From Pipra filicauda (taxonomy: Eukaryota > Chordata > Aves > Passeriformes > Pipridae), in contig NW_024104330.1 of the NCBI RefSeq assembly GCF_003945595.2, positions 1-64,000 on the forward strand: a stretch of 64,000 bases of DNA, read 5' to 3'. Below are positions 48,601-62,700 of the stretch, piece by piece. Position numbers and translations under genes: made by a program. Under the pieces are notes generated by a model. The model did no database searches, was not told the DNA's origin, and saw only the letters and a program-made list of their open reading frames with translations. Each line of letters begins with the position of its first letter. The stretch's first letter is position 1.

Positions 48601-50570
48601 TCAACAGAGAAATTTATATCTATATAGTTTTATTTTTCAATCTTATACAATCAGGCATCCATTCAAAACCATGTCTACTGGAAGTGAAGGGTACAGTAAA
48701 AGCAGTAAGAATTTCCACCATCCTTTCTCTTCGCCCTGTGGCAGATCGAAGACAGAGCCTCTCTTGATATCCAAATCATGAAAAGCAGCATTACCATGAA
48801 GTGTCCTCTATAAAAATAATGAGCAGGAGATAGCAACCTTTCTTTTTCCCCAACATTTAAAGAGACCTTTCTCACACTCCCTTAGGACATTCACAATATA
48901 TGATATAATGTGTCAAAGATGACCATGTTGACATATTGTGCAATGCTGTGTAGTTGATAAAGAGCTGTGTGTCTTCTCCAGGTAAACACTATTCATCCCC
49001 AAGGTTGTGACAGAGGATGTTTTCCATAATCTTATTTTTCCCAATGCATTTAAACTCTTTTTTGCTTAAAAAACTATATTTGTCAGATGAACTTAAGGTT
49101 AGTGGGTCCTTAAAATAGCTTGGGGACCTCAGTTTTGAGGAAGTAGCAATAATACGGCAGGTTAGATCAAACCAGAAAAGTGTTTTGGATTATTATTTTC
49201 AGGTCTGAATGATGCTTTTTCACAGATCTCCTGGTTATTAATATTTAACACGACCCTCAGGCCAAGACTTTTATAATTTAATTTCATTTTGACTATTTAA
49301 GCTTTAATACATACCTAGAAAGCCTTCATAAGAGGTTCATTATGTAAATGCTCTTGGTTATAAATGGTCATTTCCATCACTGAAGTCTTGGAAGCTTTTA
49401 AGATGGTGGCTTGTCACAGCTGGTTTTTTTCCCAGCACAGGGTAATAATATGTCTTTCTGAAAGCATAGAATGTTTTGAGTATCAGCTAATTCATATTGC
49501 TAGGTAGTGCTGGTTTTAAAATGCATAGTATGACTTCTAGGTAGCAATAAATACATTAGAAGAAAATAATTAATGATTATTAGTCATGGTTACAGGCAGC
49601 CTAACAAATTGGTGTCCTCTATAATTGCTTGTTTCAGAAAATGTCTGCTGACCACAGTTTATTTTTCATTTTGATGGGTGCAGTCTCCCCCCTCCCCACT
49701 CGATATAATGTATGACTCAGCCCAATCTTTGGAAAATTATCTGAGGATCATTGCATTACAATTCATTGAGCAATTTTTCCTTTATGTAAGGGATGATGAG
49801 TATTTTACCAAAACAAGTGCTGCAAAGCTTCCGTACCGTTCACTGTGGTATTACAATGTTTAATAATCAATACTGTAGGACAGTGCATATACACACACAT
49901 ATATTAAGCTATGCAGAATATTTAAATTCATGCTGGAGTTACTGTGAAGTAAATAATATTTGTCATTTTCTTTTATAATCCTGTCCTGTAAGAGGTAGCA
50001 TAAGAGAAGCTTTCTTTGCCCCTTTTATCAGGCAAGTGTAATAGCTGGAGTCCAGTCATTTTTGGTGCCAGACTTAAATGAGATTCTTAGGATTATTCAC
50101 GTATATAAATACATCTGCTGCATACGAAAGAGAGATTTGTTCTCTAATTAAAGTCAAAATTAGGGTTTTTCTCTGTCTTCTGCAGTTGCAGGATAAAATC
50201 TTTCGATTAGGTACATGTGATATAGTAGAAGGCATTCTTACTCATAAACACTACCAGACCCCTGCCTGATAAATAGAGTGATACAGTAAGAGGGTAAAAA
50301 CTTTTTTAGGGCAGTAATTTCCCCTGTTTTGTTTTTTTCCCCCTTCACCCACCATGGACACCAAGCCGTGATGTCTAATCTCTACAAGAGTAGAAATATT
50401 TTTTTATTAAAACAAGCTAAAATTTGGTAAATTATGCAGAAAAATGCATTTTATTGTAGGTTTCAGGCCACCTTAGGTTTTCCAAGGTTTTAAAACAATT
50501 TTTCATTCCGCAAGATAGCCGATCAGCTTTTAGTATCAAGCTGTATATTTTTTTCTTTCCCTCCTTCTAA

Positions 50571-50640
50571 AAAAAAAAACCTCCAAAAAACCAAAAAACC
50601 CAAACAAACAAAAAAAAAGCAAAAAATTTTTTTTTTTATT
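50571..50640. repeat. A-rich then T-rich low-complexity tract
   Basis: A runs interrupted by CC and C (AAAACCTCCAAAAAACC and similar) are followed by a T run and ATTAATTTTG. It is a simple low-complexity sequence. The A and T runs could fold back on each other. Confidence 0.65.
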
Positions 50641-53091
50641 AATTTTGTTTTATAGAAATACTTTCATTAATGGCTAAATAGAAAAGCAAAATTGAGAAGG
50701 GATCAGATTTTTTCAAGATACTCTACCTATAAATGAAACAAAGTCTCAACAAACAGACCCTTTCCAAAAACTGATTTTTGACCCTCACTCCCCCTTTTAC
50801 TATTGTAGTCCTAAATTAGCTCTTAATCAAACAAGTTCAGAAGGTTTTTCTTTACACAGTGCCCTGCAGGAATGAGAAATACCTTTCAGTAGTGACAGCA
50901 AGTCTCTTCACGCTTAACTTCTGTCATATCTGCTGAAATCTACTTGATTAAAGATTAAAACCATGAAGAAATGTTGGCAGCATTGGAAGAAGATAACATG
51001 TAACAAGGAATTCATATAATAGAACTTAACTCATCAAGCAGAATTATCATACAAAGCATTAGAACCAGAAAAACTATGTTTAAAATAAAATCACATTCCT
51101 TTATTAAGAATATGTCATAATTTAGCACATGGTTCATTGGCTTTTTTCTTCCTTGTAGTGATGATTAAAAAATGCTTAAAAAATATTTGCAATATTATTA
51201 GGAAGCAGAGTAATGCACAACACATCACTCTTTCATGTAGAGTTAACAGGAAATCAGGAGTATTTCCAAGATGTCAAACTAAGCTGGGAGAGGAGAAAGA
51301 TGAGATGCAACTCCAATTCTTAAAATAAAGAAAAAAACCAACCTACTGAGACTTGAGTAGTGTAAATAAGAGGCTGCAGAAAATGCTAGGTGTGTTTTCC
51401 TTTCGCTTGAGTTTTTCCACCTCATCGGTAATTTTATAACATTTACCCTTTGTCTGTTATTCTTTTTTTCTTTTGAAACAGAAATTGAAAATCAAAGTGT
51501 TAGCATATCTCTATGGAAGGACCTCCCTATCTTTCTGCAATGCTGATCCAGTCTATTGAGAAACTGAAAAACAGCATTTCTTTTCTTTTGTTTCTGATAC
51601 CATGAATTCCATGTGAAAACATGATACTATCACACCACCAACTTATTTTTGTCTCACTTATATGTGTTTTATCTTCTCACATATGAATTTTTTCCAAACG
51701 AGGCTTCTTAACTGTTCATCTCGTTCTCCTTTAATGTTCAGTTTGTCTCTGTTTCTATTACACTTTCTATTTGAAAAAGATCAATCTTCCCTATTCACCA
51801 TGCACCCAAATGCTCTTAACATGGTATGTGTGCAGTTCCACAGGTAATACTCTCACAACCTTGTTTGATGGTTTTGACCACAGAGTCTTTTGTGATCTTA
51901 CTTGGTTTACTCAAGTGGTTTGTAGATAGCAATATAGGAATAGCTGTATTCAGCTAATAAAGCTTTATCTGTCCCTAATCCTGTAGTAATAAGTAGCTTC
52001 ATTAGTGAGTGAAGACAAGTGCCTGCACAGCCGAATTTCTTGTGGATTGTGAGATGGTCAACCCTAAGAAAAGAGCCGAATCCTGTTTGATCAGCACCAG
52101 TTCACCTGTTTACCCCCTTAAGTCTTACCAGTATTTTAACAAACAAGTCACACAGCTTTTACAGGTTCCAGCTAGTTCCATCTACTTTAACAGAATCTAA
52201 AGGAAGAAACTGTTATGTCTCAACACATGTGCACTCATAGGAGGATACTGGGAATACTGAATGATTATTTAAGTTTTGCATTACACATAATAAAGGTCCA
52301 GGGATCCCAGAAGTCTCTTTATATGGAAAGATTTTTGATCAAGTTATTTAAAAAAAACATATAAGAGAAAGAATAAATATAGCCATAGTACATTCTGAAG
52401 CCTAGCAGGACCAGCAGAGTGAGTAACAGTAGTTCACTGAGAAAGACAGTCAGTAGGAGGATATGAGCTCTGAGGTTCAGGAATGACACAAATCTGGTCC
52501 ATGAAATCCTATGGAGCCAGGAAAAACTGACTGAAAACCTCACCTATTTCCTGCTCTTTCATAACTGAATGGGCTGACAGCTTTTGGTTAAGAAGATCCC
52601 TACTCCCTCCTCATTGCCTTTCAAAGAATGTGATCCCTTTCCTCCTGCTTTCACTTGCCCTTTCTTCTCCATGACACCTCATCACTGAATGACAGGGATC
52701 ATCCAAGAAACACTGACAACTGCAATGGTTTGTAATCAATTAACCTCCCAAAGGTTGGGTAATTCAGCTGAAAAATATGTGGAACTTGCTACAAGGCACT
52801 TTAAACAAAATCATGACTTTTACATTCTGAAATACGAGTTAATTTTCTATTAATTTGCTTTTATTGCACTTTTTTTAGAGTCAACATGAGAATTTTAAAA
52901 TTATGAGCAGAGCCAAAAGTGAACAGAGTATTGTCTGTTGGTTTAGTGTTGTGAATGAGAAGGCCAATGGAATGTGATTTCAGAGCAAATTTAAAATAAA
53001 GAGAAAAAGGAAGGAACAATCCTGCAAATATGGGCTATGATTTTTTCTCATCAGTTTGTTTTATTTTTTAATTAGGACAAGTTTTAATGAC

Positions 53092-53111
53092 TTTTTTTTT
53101 TTTTTTTTTTT
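53092..53111. repeat. poly(T) tract, 20 T
   Basis: A mononucleotide run followed by GCAATC. No retroposon body is recognised next to it on the minus strand. Confidence 0.75.
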
Positions 53112-54851
53112 GCAATCTTACAGCATACACAAGCACAGCAATTCCTTTTAACATTCAGTTTCCTAGAGACAGCAGGTTAAAGTCTGAGCCAAAGCAAAGG
53201 GAGGCTTACTCTGTATCCTGTTCCTTCACCCTCAAACAAACTGGTTCAGTTCAATTCAATGTCAACTCTCAGCATGGGGCTTCTAGAAGCTTATTTTTTT
53301 CTGTGACTAAGCTCTCCTAAAACCTTACTCCTTCTAGGATTTCTAGTATCCATAATGCTCTAGTAACAGAAAATGAGGCAATGCTTCATCCAAATGTCTC
53401 AGTACCATATCTTTAATTTCCTCTTCTGAAAAGATAAGTAAGCTGCAGGATTTTCCCTTGCTTTTTCTATACAACTAAATCTGCTGGAAATCTATAGATA
53501 AATGAAAGCTAAATATCCTTCATAATTTATGGGGCTTGAATATTTGATCTATTACATGTGTCCCTTAGCATCTCTACACCTTCAAAAAACTCCCCTGCTC
53601 TTCCTGACTTGCAAGTAGAAAAGCTCCTAAAAGAGAAAAACACCTCAAAAAACAAGGCCGAACTGAACAAAAATATCCCACTCCCCCTCTTTCTCCCCCA
53701 ATGATAACATGAATGTCTTCTCTTTTAAGATGAAGCTTACATAAATGCCATTACAGCCATGAAAGAAATTAGAAGAAAATTAAAGCAGCTGAATATGAAG
53801 CATCTTTTCTGAATTCTGTACAGTGGGATAGTTTAATCCTGTCTTTGGCAAAAATTAAATCTTTCAGTGGAATGTAGAGGCAGGAGACCCTGATCTGGGG
53901 CTGTAACCAGGCAGATATTTGCTGTAAAAGAGAAGGGACATCAAATCATGCTGGGAATGGAGGTAGAACTTTGCACAAATTCCTCCTTCTGTAGGCTGAG
54001 AGTCTGAGCTGACAGTGGTTGCTTTAGAAAACTGTTTTATACTAATAGGAGTATCTAGTTAACAGAGAAGAAATTCAATTAAGTTTGGTTAATATGAGAA
54101 GAACAAAGATATAACAGCAGGAAAATCATGTTGAGATTAACGTTGGTACCCACAGGTGAATAATCAAGAGAGTGGGAGGGAAGAGCTGATAAAAGAAGCA
54201 AGCCATATGGGTTGACACTTTGTCATACATTTATAGGCATGTCAGTCCAATTAGTCACATGTTCTTTTGAACACGCTAGATGAAATATGTAATTGAACAT
54301 TTTGCTTTCAGAAATTTTTTTAGTAGGTCCAAAGTCTTTCTCAGTTATCCCATGGAATTACTGCAGATTTACTCCCAGTGAGATGGCAGCAGAATTTGCT
54401 TCGTTTGCTCATGAAGAAATATACAAGCACCTGCCACCTCTTGCTTCCTCTTGCAGCCTCAGCAGTGGAGGAAAGTGCTGGCACTGGATAATGGAGAAAG
54501 CTTCAGAGTAAACCTCTTTCATTGCTAACTACTGGGAAAGCATTCTTCAATTATTCACTAAGTCTAAAGGGATAGAACAATTGTGGAAGGCTATTTTTAT
54601 CCTACTGGAGAAAAGCAGTTTTCTCTGGGAAAACAAAAACAAAATAAAAGCTGAGTACTGACCACATTTCCCCAACTATATCCTGTAAAAGGTACTGTAA
54701 AATTGGGCAGAGGGGTGAACATTATGTAACTTTAGGCCTGGCCTCCCTTTTAGCAACAGACTTTCCCAACAGTGATAGACAGTAAGGGAGTGATGTTTTC
54801 AAATCTGGGAACAGCAGTCACTGCTTTTGCTGGGGTTCTGGAAAGCTGTAG

Positions 54852-55070
54852 ATCACAAAATCGTGGAATGGTTGAGGTGGGAAGGCACTTCTGTTGATTA
54901 TCTTGAACAACTCCCCACTGCTGCATTATCTGGAGCTTGTTGCCCGGGACCATGTCCAGGCATGTTTTAATATTGCCAAAGATGGAAATTCCTCCGGGAA
55001 AACTGTGGCAGTGTCCAGTCACTTGCACAGTAAAAAAGTGTTTCCTTGTGTGATATGGCATTCAAGGATT
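54852..55070 (-). mobile_element. CR1 LINE 3' fragment
   Basis: The + strand reads ATCACAAAATCGTGGAATGG, then TTGAGGTGGGAAGGCACTTC, then GAGCTTGTTGCCCGGGACC, ATGTCCAGGCATGTTTTAAT and GTGTCCAGTCACTTGCACAG. This is collinear with the reverse complement of the CR1 3' end (ATCACAGAATGGTTGAGGTTGGAAGGGACC, then GCCCAGGACCGTGTCCAGGC). It is 5'-truncated and diverged. The right boundary is soft. Overlapping frames of 103 and 119 codons on opposite strands are by-products. Confidence 0.75.
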
Positions 55071-56796
55071 GCACTGGTTGAAGGATTGTTGCAAAGGAGA
55101 GTAAAAATTCCTGGGCAGGGATTCCAAGAGTTTAGTTTCATTCCATTACTTTGGGAAAGCTTATGGGGCCCTGTGAATGTCACTTGCACTCTTCATCTTG
55201 TCTGTAATTGGGGATATTGCTTCTTTTCACTTATATTTGTTCATTTTTATTGAGTTACTGGGCTTGGGGTAACAGTTGCTGGGGTGTGGATGCATAAGCA
55301 CTGTGGATCTCCAATCTCTTGTTACAGGTACTGAAGCCAGAACAAGAATAAAGAGAACTTCCTTTTTCATACATCATGTAGATGTCTTCTGAGCACTCTC
55401 TAATCATCAAGACTCACACTTAAACAAGCTCAGTATCCTCTGTGTTCCTCTAGAAACATTTCAAATATGAATCTGAAAAGAGTATTGTATGATGAGGTAA
55501 TGTTACACACAAAGACTAAGAGAAAAGACCTTTCCAAACTGGAACTTGGGTGGTGAAAACACAGCATATAAATGCTGGAGTTTTTGCTAGCTAATGCGTA
55601 AGATGTATTAGGAGAGGGAAGGGGGATGGTATTAACTCTGAAGTGGAGTGAGAATAGGGGAATACAGACCTGACCTTGCCAAGAACAAAGATAACTTGCT
55701 CTGGTGAGGATGGCCTAAAAGAAAGTAGCCAGCAAAGAGCAAAAAGATAGGAGAGAGTCAAAGGAAACAAGAAAATATGACTGCCTGGTTTAGGGGACTA
55801 TCTTAGAGGTTGTTTGCCTCTCCTGTGGTCTGGATATTTATGAGCATAACTTTTATAGATGAACTCTGGAAGCTCTGATCCCCTCTTCCTCAGTTATATA
55901 GCCATCCTCTGACTAGCTCTTCTCATCTGGTAGTTATAACACCCAGTTATGACTGTATCGATTACACTTAGATGTAAATTATTTTTTCAAGGTGGTGTGA
56001 AAGGATTAAAAAACAACCTGAGTTATTTGCTTTAAAATTTCATTTTAATTAAGTTGTTCTTATCTTGAATTCCCATACCATCCAATTACCTGGGCAAATT
56101 TTAATGCGTTCTCTTAATGTAAGTTTTCTCCTCCTCACTATTATTAAAAACAGTTATTAGTTTCATAAAACTTAGCACATAATTAGCAAAAAAGTATCAC
56201 AGCCTTGCTGATTCATTAGCTTCTGCATTGGGTTTATTATAGCATTAGAAAATAAAGTTCTAAGCATTTACCAAATATCTACAGATAGTGCTTGTCAGTG
56301 ATACCCATTTTTGGGAGCAAACATACTGTTACTCTTGAAAACACTTGTAATGAAAGTTTTCCTCATTAGCAACAGGATTTGGTAAAACTTGCTACTTTTG
56401 ATCTTCAGCAGTTCACAGGAGGCTCCTAGACTTGTTTCCCAGGGAAATTAAACTCACATGTTCACTGTCTGTCTATTTAATCAGCTGGATGGAAAAGAGA
56501 GCATCTATTTATATCCTATATGAGTAGGAAACTGTTCTGTGCTCCCAAGTTGTTTTAGGCACTGTGGCATTCACATGCAATGAAAAAGCAGAAAAAGCTC
56601 TGGTTGGAGCTTGGACCTTCAAAGGCTGAATCCCTGATACAGGGAAGGTGGGCCATTTTTGGGTTCATTGGTCTGTCTGGCACTGTCTAACTTATTTCAG
56701 ATATTTTGGAGAGCTCAAGATCTTCCTTCTGGCAGTAGACAGATGTGTGTAATCCATCTTGTCACAGCTTTGGAAAAGGTCAGAACAAGTGTTTGG

Positions 56797-56828
56797 GAGA
56801 CCAAGATTCCAGGAGACCAAGATTGCAG
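56797..56828 (+). repeat. 16-bp tandem duplication
   Basis: GAGACCAAGATTCCAG is followed directly by GAGACCAAGATTGCAG, identical at 15 of 16 positions. It is a recent local duplication, probably by replication slippage. Confidence 0.7.
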
Positions 56829-56976
56829 GGTGCTCTGCAAATCAAGGTAGTCCTGCCACACTGATAGAGCTTTTTATGCCAAAGATACTCAAGAAGACAC
56901 AGATCCTAGGTCAAATCAATATTTGGAGGTTCCAGTGTTCATATACTACCTGATTCCTTACAATTTTGCTTTAGCA

Positions 56977-57015
56977 AATTTGGTCACAAAAATTTGGTCA
57001 CAAAAGTGGTCACAA
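56977..57015 (+). repeat. TTTGGTCACAAA short tandem cluster
   Basis: Three copies of GGTCAC lie at 56982, 56996 and 57008, the first two inside a 14-bp unit TTTGGTCACAAAAA. It looks like slippage of a short unit. GGTCA is also a nuclear-receptor half-site, but the 14- and 12-bp periods do not fit the usual direct-repeat spacings. Confidence 0.55.
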
Positions 57016-59439
57016 TTTCTATTCTGTTCATGATTCCAGGTGAGCCTACAGGCACACCTGTACCCATTTAGTAAGTCAAAGAGAATTTACATGTCTTCTG
57101 ATGATGGGAAAACATCCAAAACTAATGGAGACAAAGTGAACACGCAGACAGTAACCAGAGGATAATAAATGTGCTTATTTCATGGTCATGCTTCCACTCA
57201 AGAAGTGTTTATGTATCCATGGTCTTACACTGATGAGTTTGACTCCCAAATCCCATCTAAAATAAGATTAGAAATTCTTGTAAATCTGATCATGAAGATT
57301 AAAGATTTTTTGTAACACACTCCAAAAACTTGTTGCAGTGTTAGAGGTCCAGGACTCACTGAACCTCCATTTTATTTCATGGCCATTTCAGACCTGAGTT
57401 CACTGTCTTTAGTATTAGGCCTTGTACCTTTTCTGTACTTTAAGGCTGAGTATCACTTGAGGTTACTGTGTATCTGCATACTTAGTAGCTTTCCCTTTGA
57501 GAATTTAGAATCAGTCGTATCAAGGGAATGACTAGACTTCTAATAATATCTTGTGTGTCTACATTTACTGAAGAAACAGAGCTTTTGAAAAGCACATCAA
57601 TGGAATTTTAAAAGTCTATAGGCAGCTCTGCCTTACAGTTTATCATACACAGAATATAACGTAAGAGATACTATAATTTTCAGACACTCTGACTGTGTCA
57701 CAACCTGGGTCTTTCAAACAATACTATTAAGGTAGTGGGACTTCTTTCAGTTTCTTCCAACAAGCATTCCTTTCATCTCACTTGAAAGCCTTTTCCTAAC
57801 ATTTTATCTTAATAATTTTTGATAAAAGGCTGCATATCTCCTGCCATGTGTTTTTTTTTGGATGACTCCCCAGTATATCTGTACTATAAGCACTCCAGGA
57901 AAAACTTTAGCATAAAAAGCTCACATATCCCTGTAGAGCTTATCTAAACCCTCTGCTTTCAGATACCATTAGCGCCCCTATAAACACAAGCCACTTGCCA
58001 GATATCAGAAGTATACAGCAAAATCAGTGTCTTGATTCAGCCTAACCTGATCCTTGTCCGAGGCCTTGTCACTCATATCTTCCTCCATAATCAATTTGAG
58101 AGAGGGAGGTGGTCTCCCCCACTCCTGCACTTGAAAGATCCCTTATTTGTTGTCTCAGCATTTTGATGCAGGCCAGAGTTCTTTTCCTAGTGACCCTACA
58201 TTCCTCCTCTTACTTCAACATCTTTACCACAAGGTTTTATATTGATTCACTGTCATAGGCTTTCTTTTTTGAGCATCTCAGCCTCATTGTTAGTTCTCAA
58301 GCTCTCTCAGGATGACTTTAGAGGCTCCAGGTTGTTTATTGATGTGTATGTTGAGGTTTTCTTCCCTCCTGCCTAGTATCTGATCAAAGCAATCAATAAA
58401 TGAGTGCTGTTATTATATTTCCAAACTCCTTGAGGATCTGTTACAGAGAAGACATTGCCTGCTTAACTGATGAAAGCAAAGTTAAAAAGAGCCTCTTTGG
58501 TGGCACATAAAGACACTTGAGAGGTGGCAAAAGGAAGCGACTTATCCCTTCTTCCTCATGACCTTGGAGTATGACTTGGAAGTCTTCTCTCTCTTGTTGG
58601 CAAACCTTTTATCTTAGAGACCTCCGACTTATCTGCATCCTCAGCTGCACCACTCTAGTCCAAGTTCCAGGGTAAGCAAAGTATAATATCTTCTGTATTG
58701 TTTTTCTTCAAAACTCTTTAATTAGCTAGCAAAAATTTGAAATTACTTGTTTAGTTATATGTTCTGTGAAAAGAGCTGAAGTTCTTGCAAAAATTACACA
58801 ATTAAATAGCCATGCACAGCCAAATTAGTGCTTAGTATTGTAGGAATTAGGAGTTCAAAAGTACCTAATTTGCATTATTTATAATTGCAATAGCCAGCTT
58901 ATAATATATTTTCTTGTGTCATACTTGACTTTTTAGGCTTTCGGAAGACCTTGATCACTCTGAAAATAATCCCACAAAAGCTTTTCCTTTATAAACCTAT
59001 GGATTTTAGATCAACTCTGAAGTGTAATTAACTTGGGAAAAAGCCCACCCACCTGACTGACAGTTCTTAGCCAGCACAGCAGAAACTCTCTATATATGTC
59101 TTCTGATTCCTTTAATGTATCTGTGGCATTATTCAGGGCCTCAGAGCTGGACTCAGTCTTCCAGCTTTGATTTCCCATCTTAGCATGGCAGGTGCTTTGC
59201 TAAGTGCACTTAGCACTAGATGTTTTGTAGGTACGGGGTAAATCCATCCTAACCTGAGTTTACTGACCAGAATGCCTTTACCTCTGGTGCGAAATTGCCT
59301 CCGAGTGGAATGAGCAGGTTAGGGGGATTTCATTAAAATATCTGGGTGATGCATATTGCCCATACCTACCTTCTCAATATTTTATTAAAAATTGAACTTA
59401 CTGTGACAGTGATCTCTCAGGAATGCTCAACTTTAAGCC

Positions 59440-59710
59440 TGTGACAGTTGAAATCTATAGGGCTGCTCATGGGCATAAGTGCTTCTGCGGGATCATGGCC
59501 TCTGGGGCCGTGTTGGCAGGGATACTTGATGGAGATTAATAGCAAGGAGCCCTGGAGGCCAAATTAATTTTCCTCATGGAGTATTGGATGGTAACAGTGT
59601 AGCTTATATTTTTCTGTATGAAATGCTATTGAATAAAACAATTTGTCCTGCCAAAGCTCCAAATGGCTGTCAGAAAAGTAGTGTTACATTTATTTTTAGC
59701 CTGTTTTCCT
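59440..59710. other. possible conserved noncoding block
   Basis: This stretch is compositionally unlike its flanks: GC-richer at 59460-59560, then CCAAATTAATTTTCC and other ATTA cores. It has no open frame and no repeat signature. Such texture is common in vertebrate developmental enhancers. That is an impression, not a demonstrated function. Confidence 0.2.
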
Positions 59711-62700
59711 AAGGAAATATGGCTTCTTTGATCATACTGTATGCATGAGTGTGCGTGAACCAATATGAGTGTAAATGCTTAAATGTCTGATTTTGTCCCT
59801 TTTCCACCATAATGTTGAGCTGACTTGGCAATTTCAACCACATTTTTGACAGGAGTACAGAGGTCTCAAGGAAATTATTTTCTACAGTGTGAAAATAGAA
59901 AGGCAGGTAATGAACAGAGACCCATTTACTTTCCTCCCACGAAAGAGAGGCTGTAGCAAGAGCTTGTTGCTTATTAAACATCTGAGAGGGCACATTGTTC
60001 AAACAGATGGCATAAATCCATATGAGGCAAAGTTTCTTTCTTTCTGCTGGTCACAAATCTACTGATTTTATTCACAGTCATTGTTCTTTCTCTTTTCCAA
60101 GAACCATATGACGTTCTGGAGTCTTTTCTTACACTGCTTTAAAAGGTCACACTTCTTTAATAACAACTTGAATCAAAGAGTTGAAAGGTCCCTGGATAGG
60201 GTATCAAAATGAGAATTACAAATTTGACTTGGCTATGAACCTGATGACAGATCATAAGCAAAGGACTCCTCTATATACTTCTGTTCACGCTTCACATTTC
60301 TGTGTTTAGAATATTTACTCTTTAGAAAGAGGGAAAGTCTACCCTACAGACAGAGTAATCTGGCTCTTCCTGATTTAGATTCTTCACAGGCTCCCAAATT
60401 GAAAAATTTAATGATCCAAAAACATTTTTTCATGTGGCCAAAGGGTTTCTTTTTTAAAAAATTTTGAGAGAGTATTTTATAATTTATACCTCTTGCCATT
60501 GTGTTTGCCACACAGCTGGAAAAGTTTACCTTTGATTTGAGATGGAGTGGATCTTCCTTTTTCACTGAAGCAGTTTGCTCCCCAGCCCAGTGTAACTGAC
60601 TGTGCAAAACGCTACAGTTAAAATTAGAACATGACTCCAGTGAGGATGCAAATTTATCAAAGTATATACTCAGAAAGGCACTAGAGCACACAGCTTAAAC
60701 ACCTTTGTTGGATTCTTAATGATATTTAAACATTTTAAGATCTGTGTGCTCTTCTTCGCTACATTTTCCCAGTGGAATACCCCCAAGAGTGGTCTTTACA
60801 GGGCTAAATTTACAAGCCTCTGCACAGAGTGATGAGCCTTCCCAGCTGCAGAGTGGATATTTTGTGCCTTCTAATGTAGCCAGGTAAAGCAGAATTTGTG
60901 AAAAGAAATAGGCTGAATCTCTTAAATCTGAACTACTACATGTGAACTGAGGATATAAAATGAAAGCAACAACCCCCGAATGATTCTGTGTTCTACCATA
61001 TATTATTTTTTCTCCAGAGGCTGAATGGGAGAAGGTAAAAATAGAGATGCTTCAAATAAGAAAATGAGATATCACTCTTCATAAGAAAGCTAATATAAAA
61101 TGTAATTTCTGCCCCACAAGAGATTGATATTTTGACACTTGGTCCTGAGTCAGGAAAAAATAAAACTGAAATATCAAAATTTTTCATAGGGATAAAAAGT
61201 TATATGAAAAAGTGGAGTTTGAAAATGTCAAAATGGTTTGATTCATTTCATGCTGATACCATACTGTACTGCTGTAGTGTATAGGAGTGGTAGTTCTACA
61301 TCTCTCTGACATGTTTCCTTAAGGCTTTCCTCTTGTTTACCTCAAGTTCCTCTGCAAGGAACTTCAGTCTTTTATTTGGCTGAAATACCATGGGATCTGG
61401 TGTGCTCCACTGCCACTGATCAATGATTCAGGTGCTAATATTCTCTTGATTTCCTGATCTACAGGTGAACAAAAAATTCCTCCAAAATAATTTTTTCTGG
61501 GGGAAAATGCTCATTCAGGTATCAGAGAAGACATGGAATGAACAGAATTTTCTCAACTGATCTTATTTAGTTTGTGCAAGTAGTCAAAGTCAAGTCAGAC
61601 TGCTGGTGTGTCCAAACAGTGCAAATATGATTCCTTTCTGATGGATTGTGAGGGCATTTATGCCCTCTATCTGGGCTGTGATACCTTTCTCTTGACATAT
61701 ATGTTAATGAAGAAGATTCATCACCTCTGTGTGACCTAGAGTGTGCTGAAACACACAGCCCCTGCATGTTTGTTTGAACTAGCAAATTGTTTTTCTTCCT
61801 TTTGATTTGTGGTCCTTTGCAAATATTTCTTGTAAACACCTACATCACTGAGCTTCCTTAGTTAAAAAGCAAACAGGCAAATAAATAAATACAGCAAATA
61901 AAGTATATAAAACAATTAAGTTCCCTCAGATAGCCAGAGATATCTAGAAAAACTAATTTTCTTTTTGAGTCCCCCTAGGTGGTGCACAGGAAATTACCAC
62001 CTGTTGCTTCTATCGAAAACTGGCTTTTCAGAATTCAAACTGCTTCGCATCCTCTACAAGCAGCCAGCACTGTACCAGGTTCCAGTCATTATTGCTTATG
62101 CACCAGTGTCTTCTCTGATAACAATTGTGTTTTTTTTTTTACCTTCGCATACTCCAAAGAACTTTGATGCTGGTAAAATGATAATTTTATTCAACACTCA
62201 GATGACATTAATTTATCCCCTGTCGTACACTTGTGGATGAAAATGTTGTTTCCATTTAGGAAAGTGACACAAGCAGATGAGAATGGGCGCTCTTAAAAAA
62301 TAACCAGATAAAGAAGTTATTGTAGAAAATCAATAATATAGAAAATGTCTAATTTTCAGAAGTAAAGAGTTTACCTGGTCTGCTTCTCATGGTCACTGTG
62401 TAAGCTGCATAGCTGGTGACCTTAAATTAAATTTACTTCACAGTAGAGATTGATTAAATATGTAGGAATAATATCTTCCATGCCTTGGCTGAAAAGCAAA
62501 GTATGTTACTGCTTTATGCAACACCTTTTATTTTGTGCATGATATTAAGGAAGGAGCTTTACATAGACCTTAAGGAGACATGCATTAACATGTTTTAGGA
62601 TTACATTCTTAATCAATATACTGTGATAGTTTATTATTAACAGGTGCACAGAAATACAATGGCATGATATTTGAGATTATTGAAAGTTATTATTTGAAAT

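Larger units (their letters stand above)
45636..54851. other. AT-rich noncoding DNA
   Basis: No gene is recognised. It contains A- and T-rich low-complexity DNA at 50571-50640 and 20 T at 53092-53111. Around 49.6-49.9 kb the sequence has homeobox-like TAAT/ATTA-rich content and looks like conserved noncoding DNA, which is an impression only. The 63-codon frame at 52009-52200 has a protein-like composition but no recognised relatives. Confidence 0.5.

Noticed and set aside
52009..52200. 63-codon frame with protein-like composition
   Set aside because: No recognised homology and no convincing splice sites around it. It is short enough to be random.
54750..55253. 103-codon minus and 119-codon plus frames
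   Set aside because: Both run across the antisense CR1 fragment. CR1 3' UTR sequence explains the apparent peptide.
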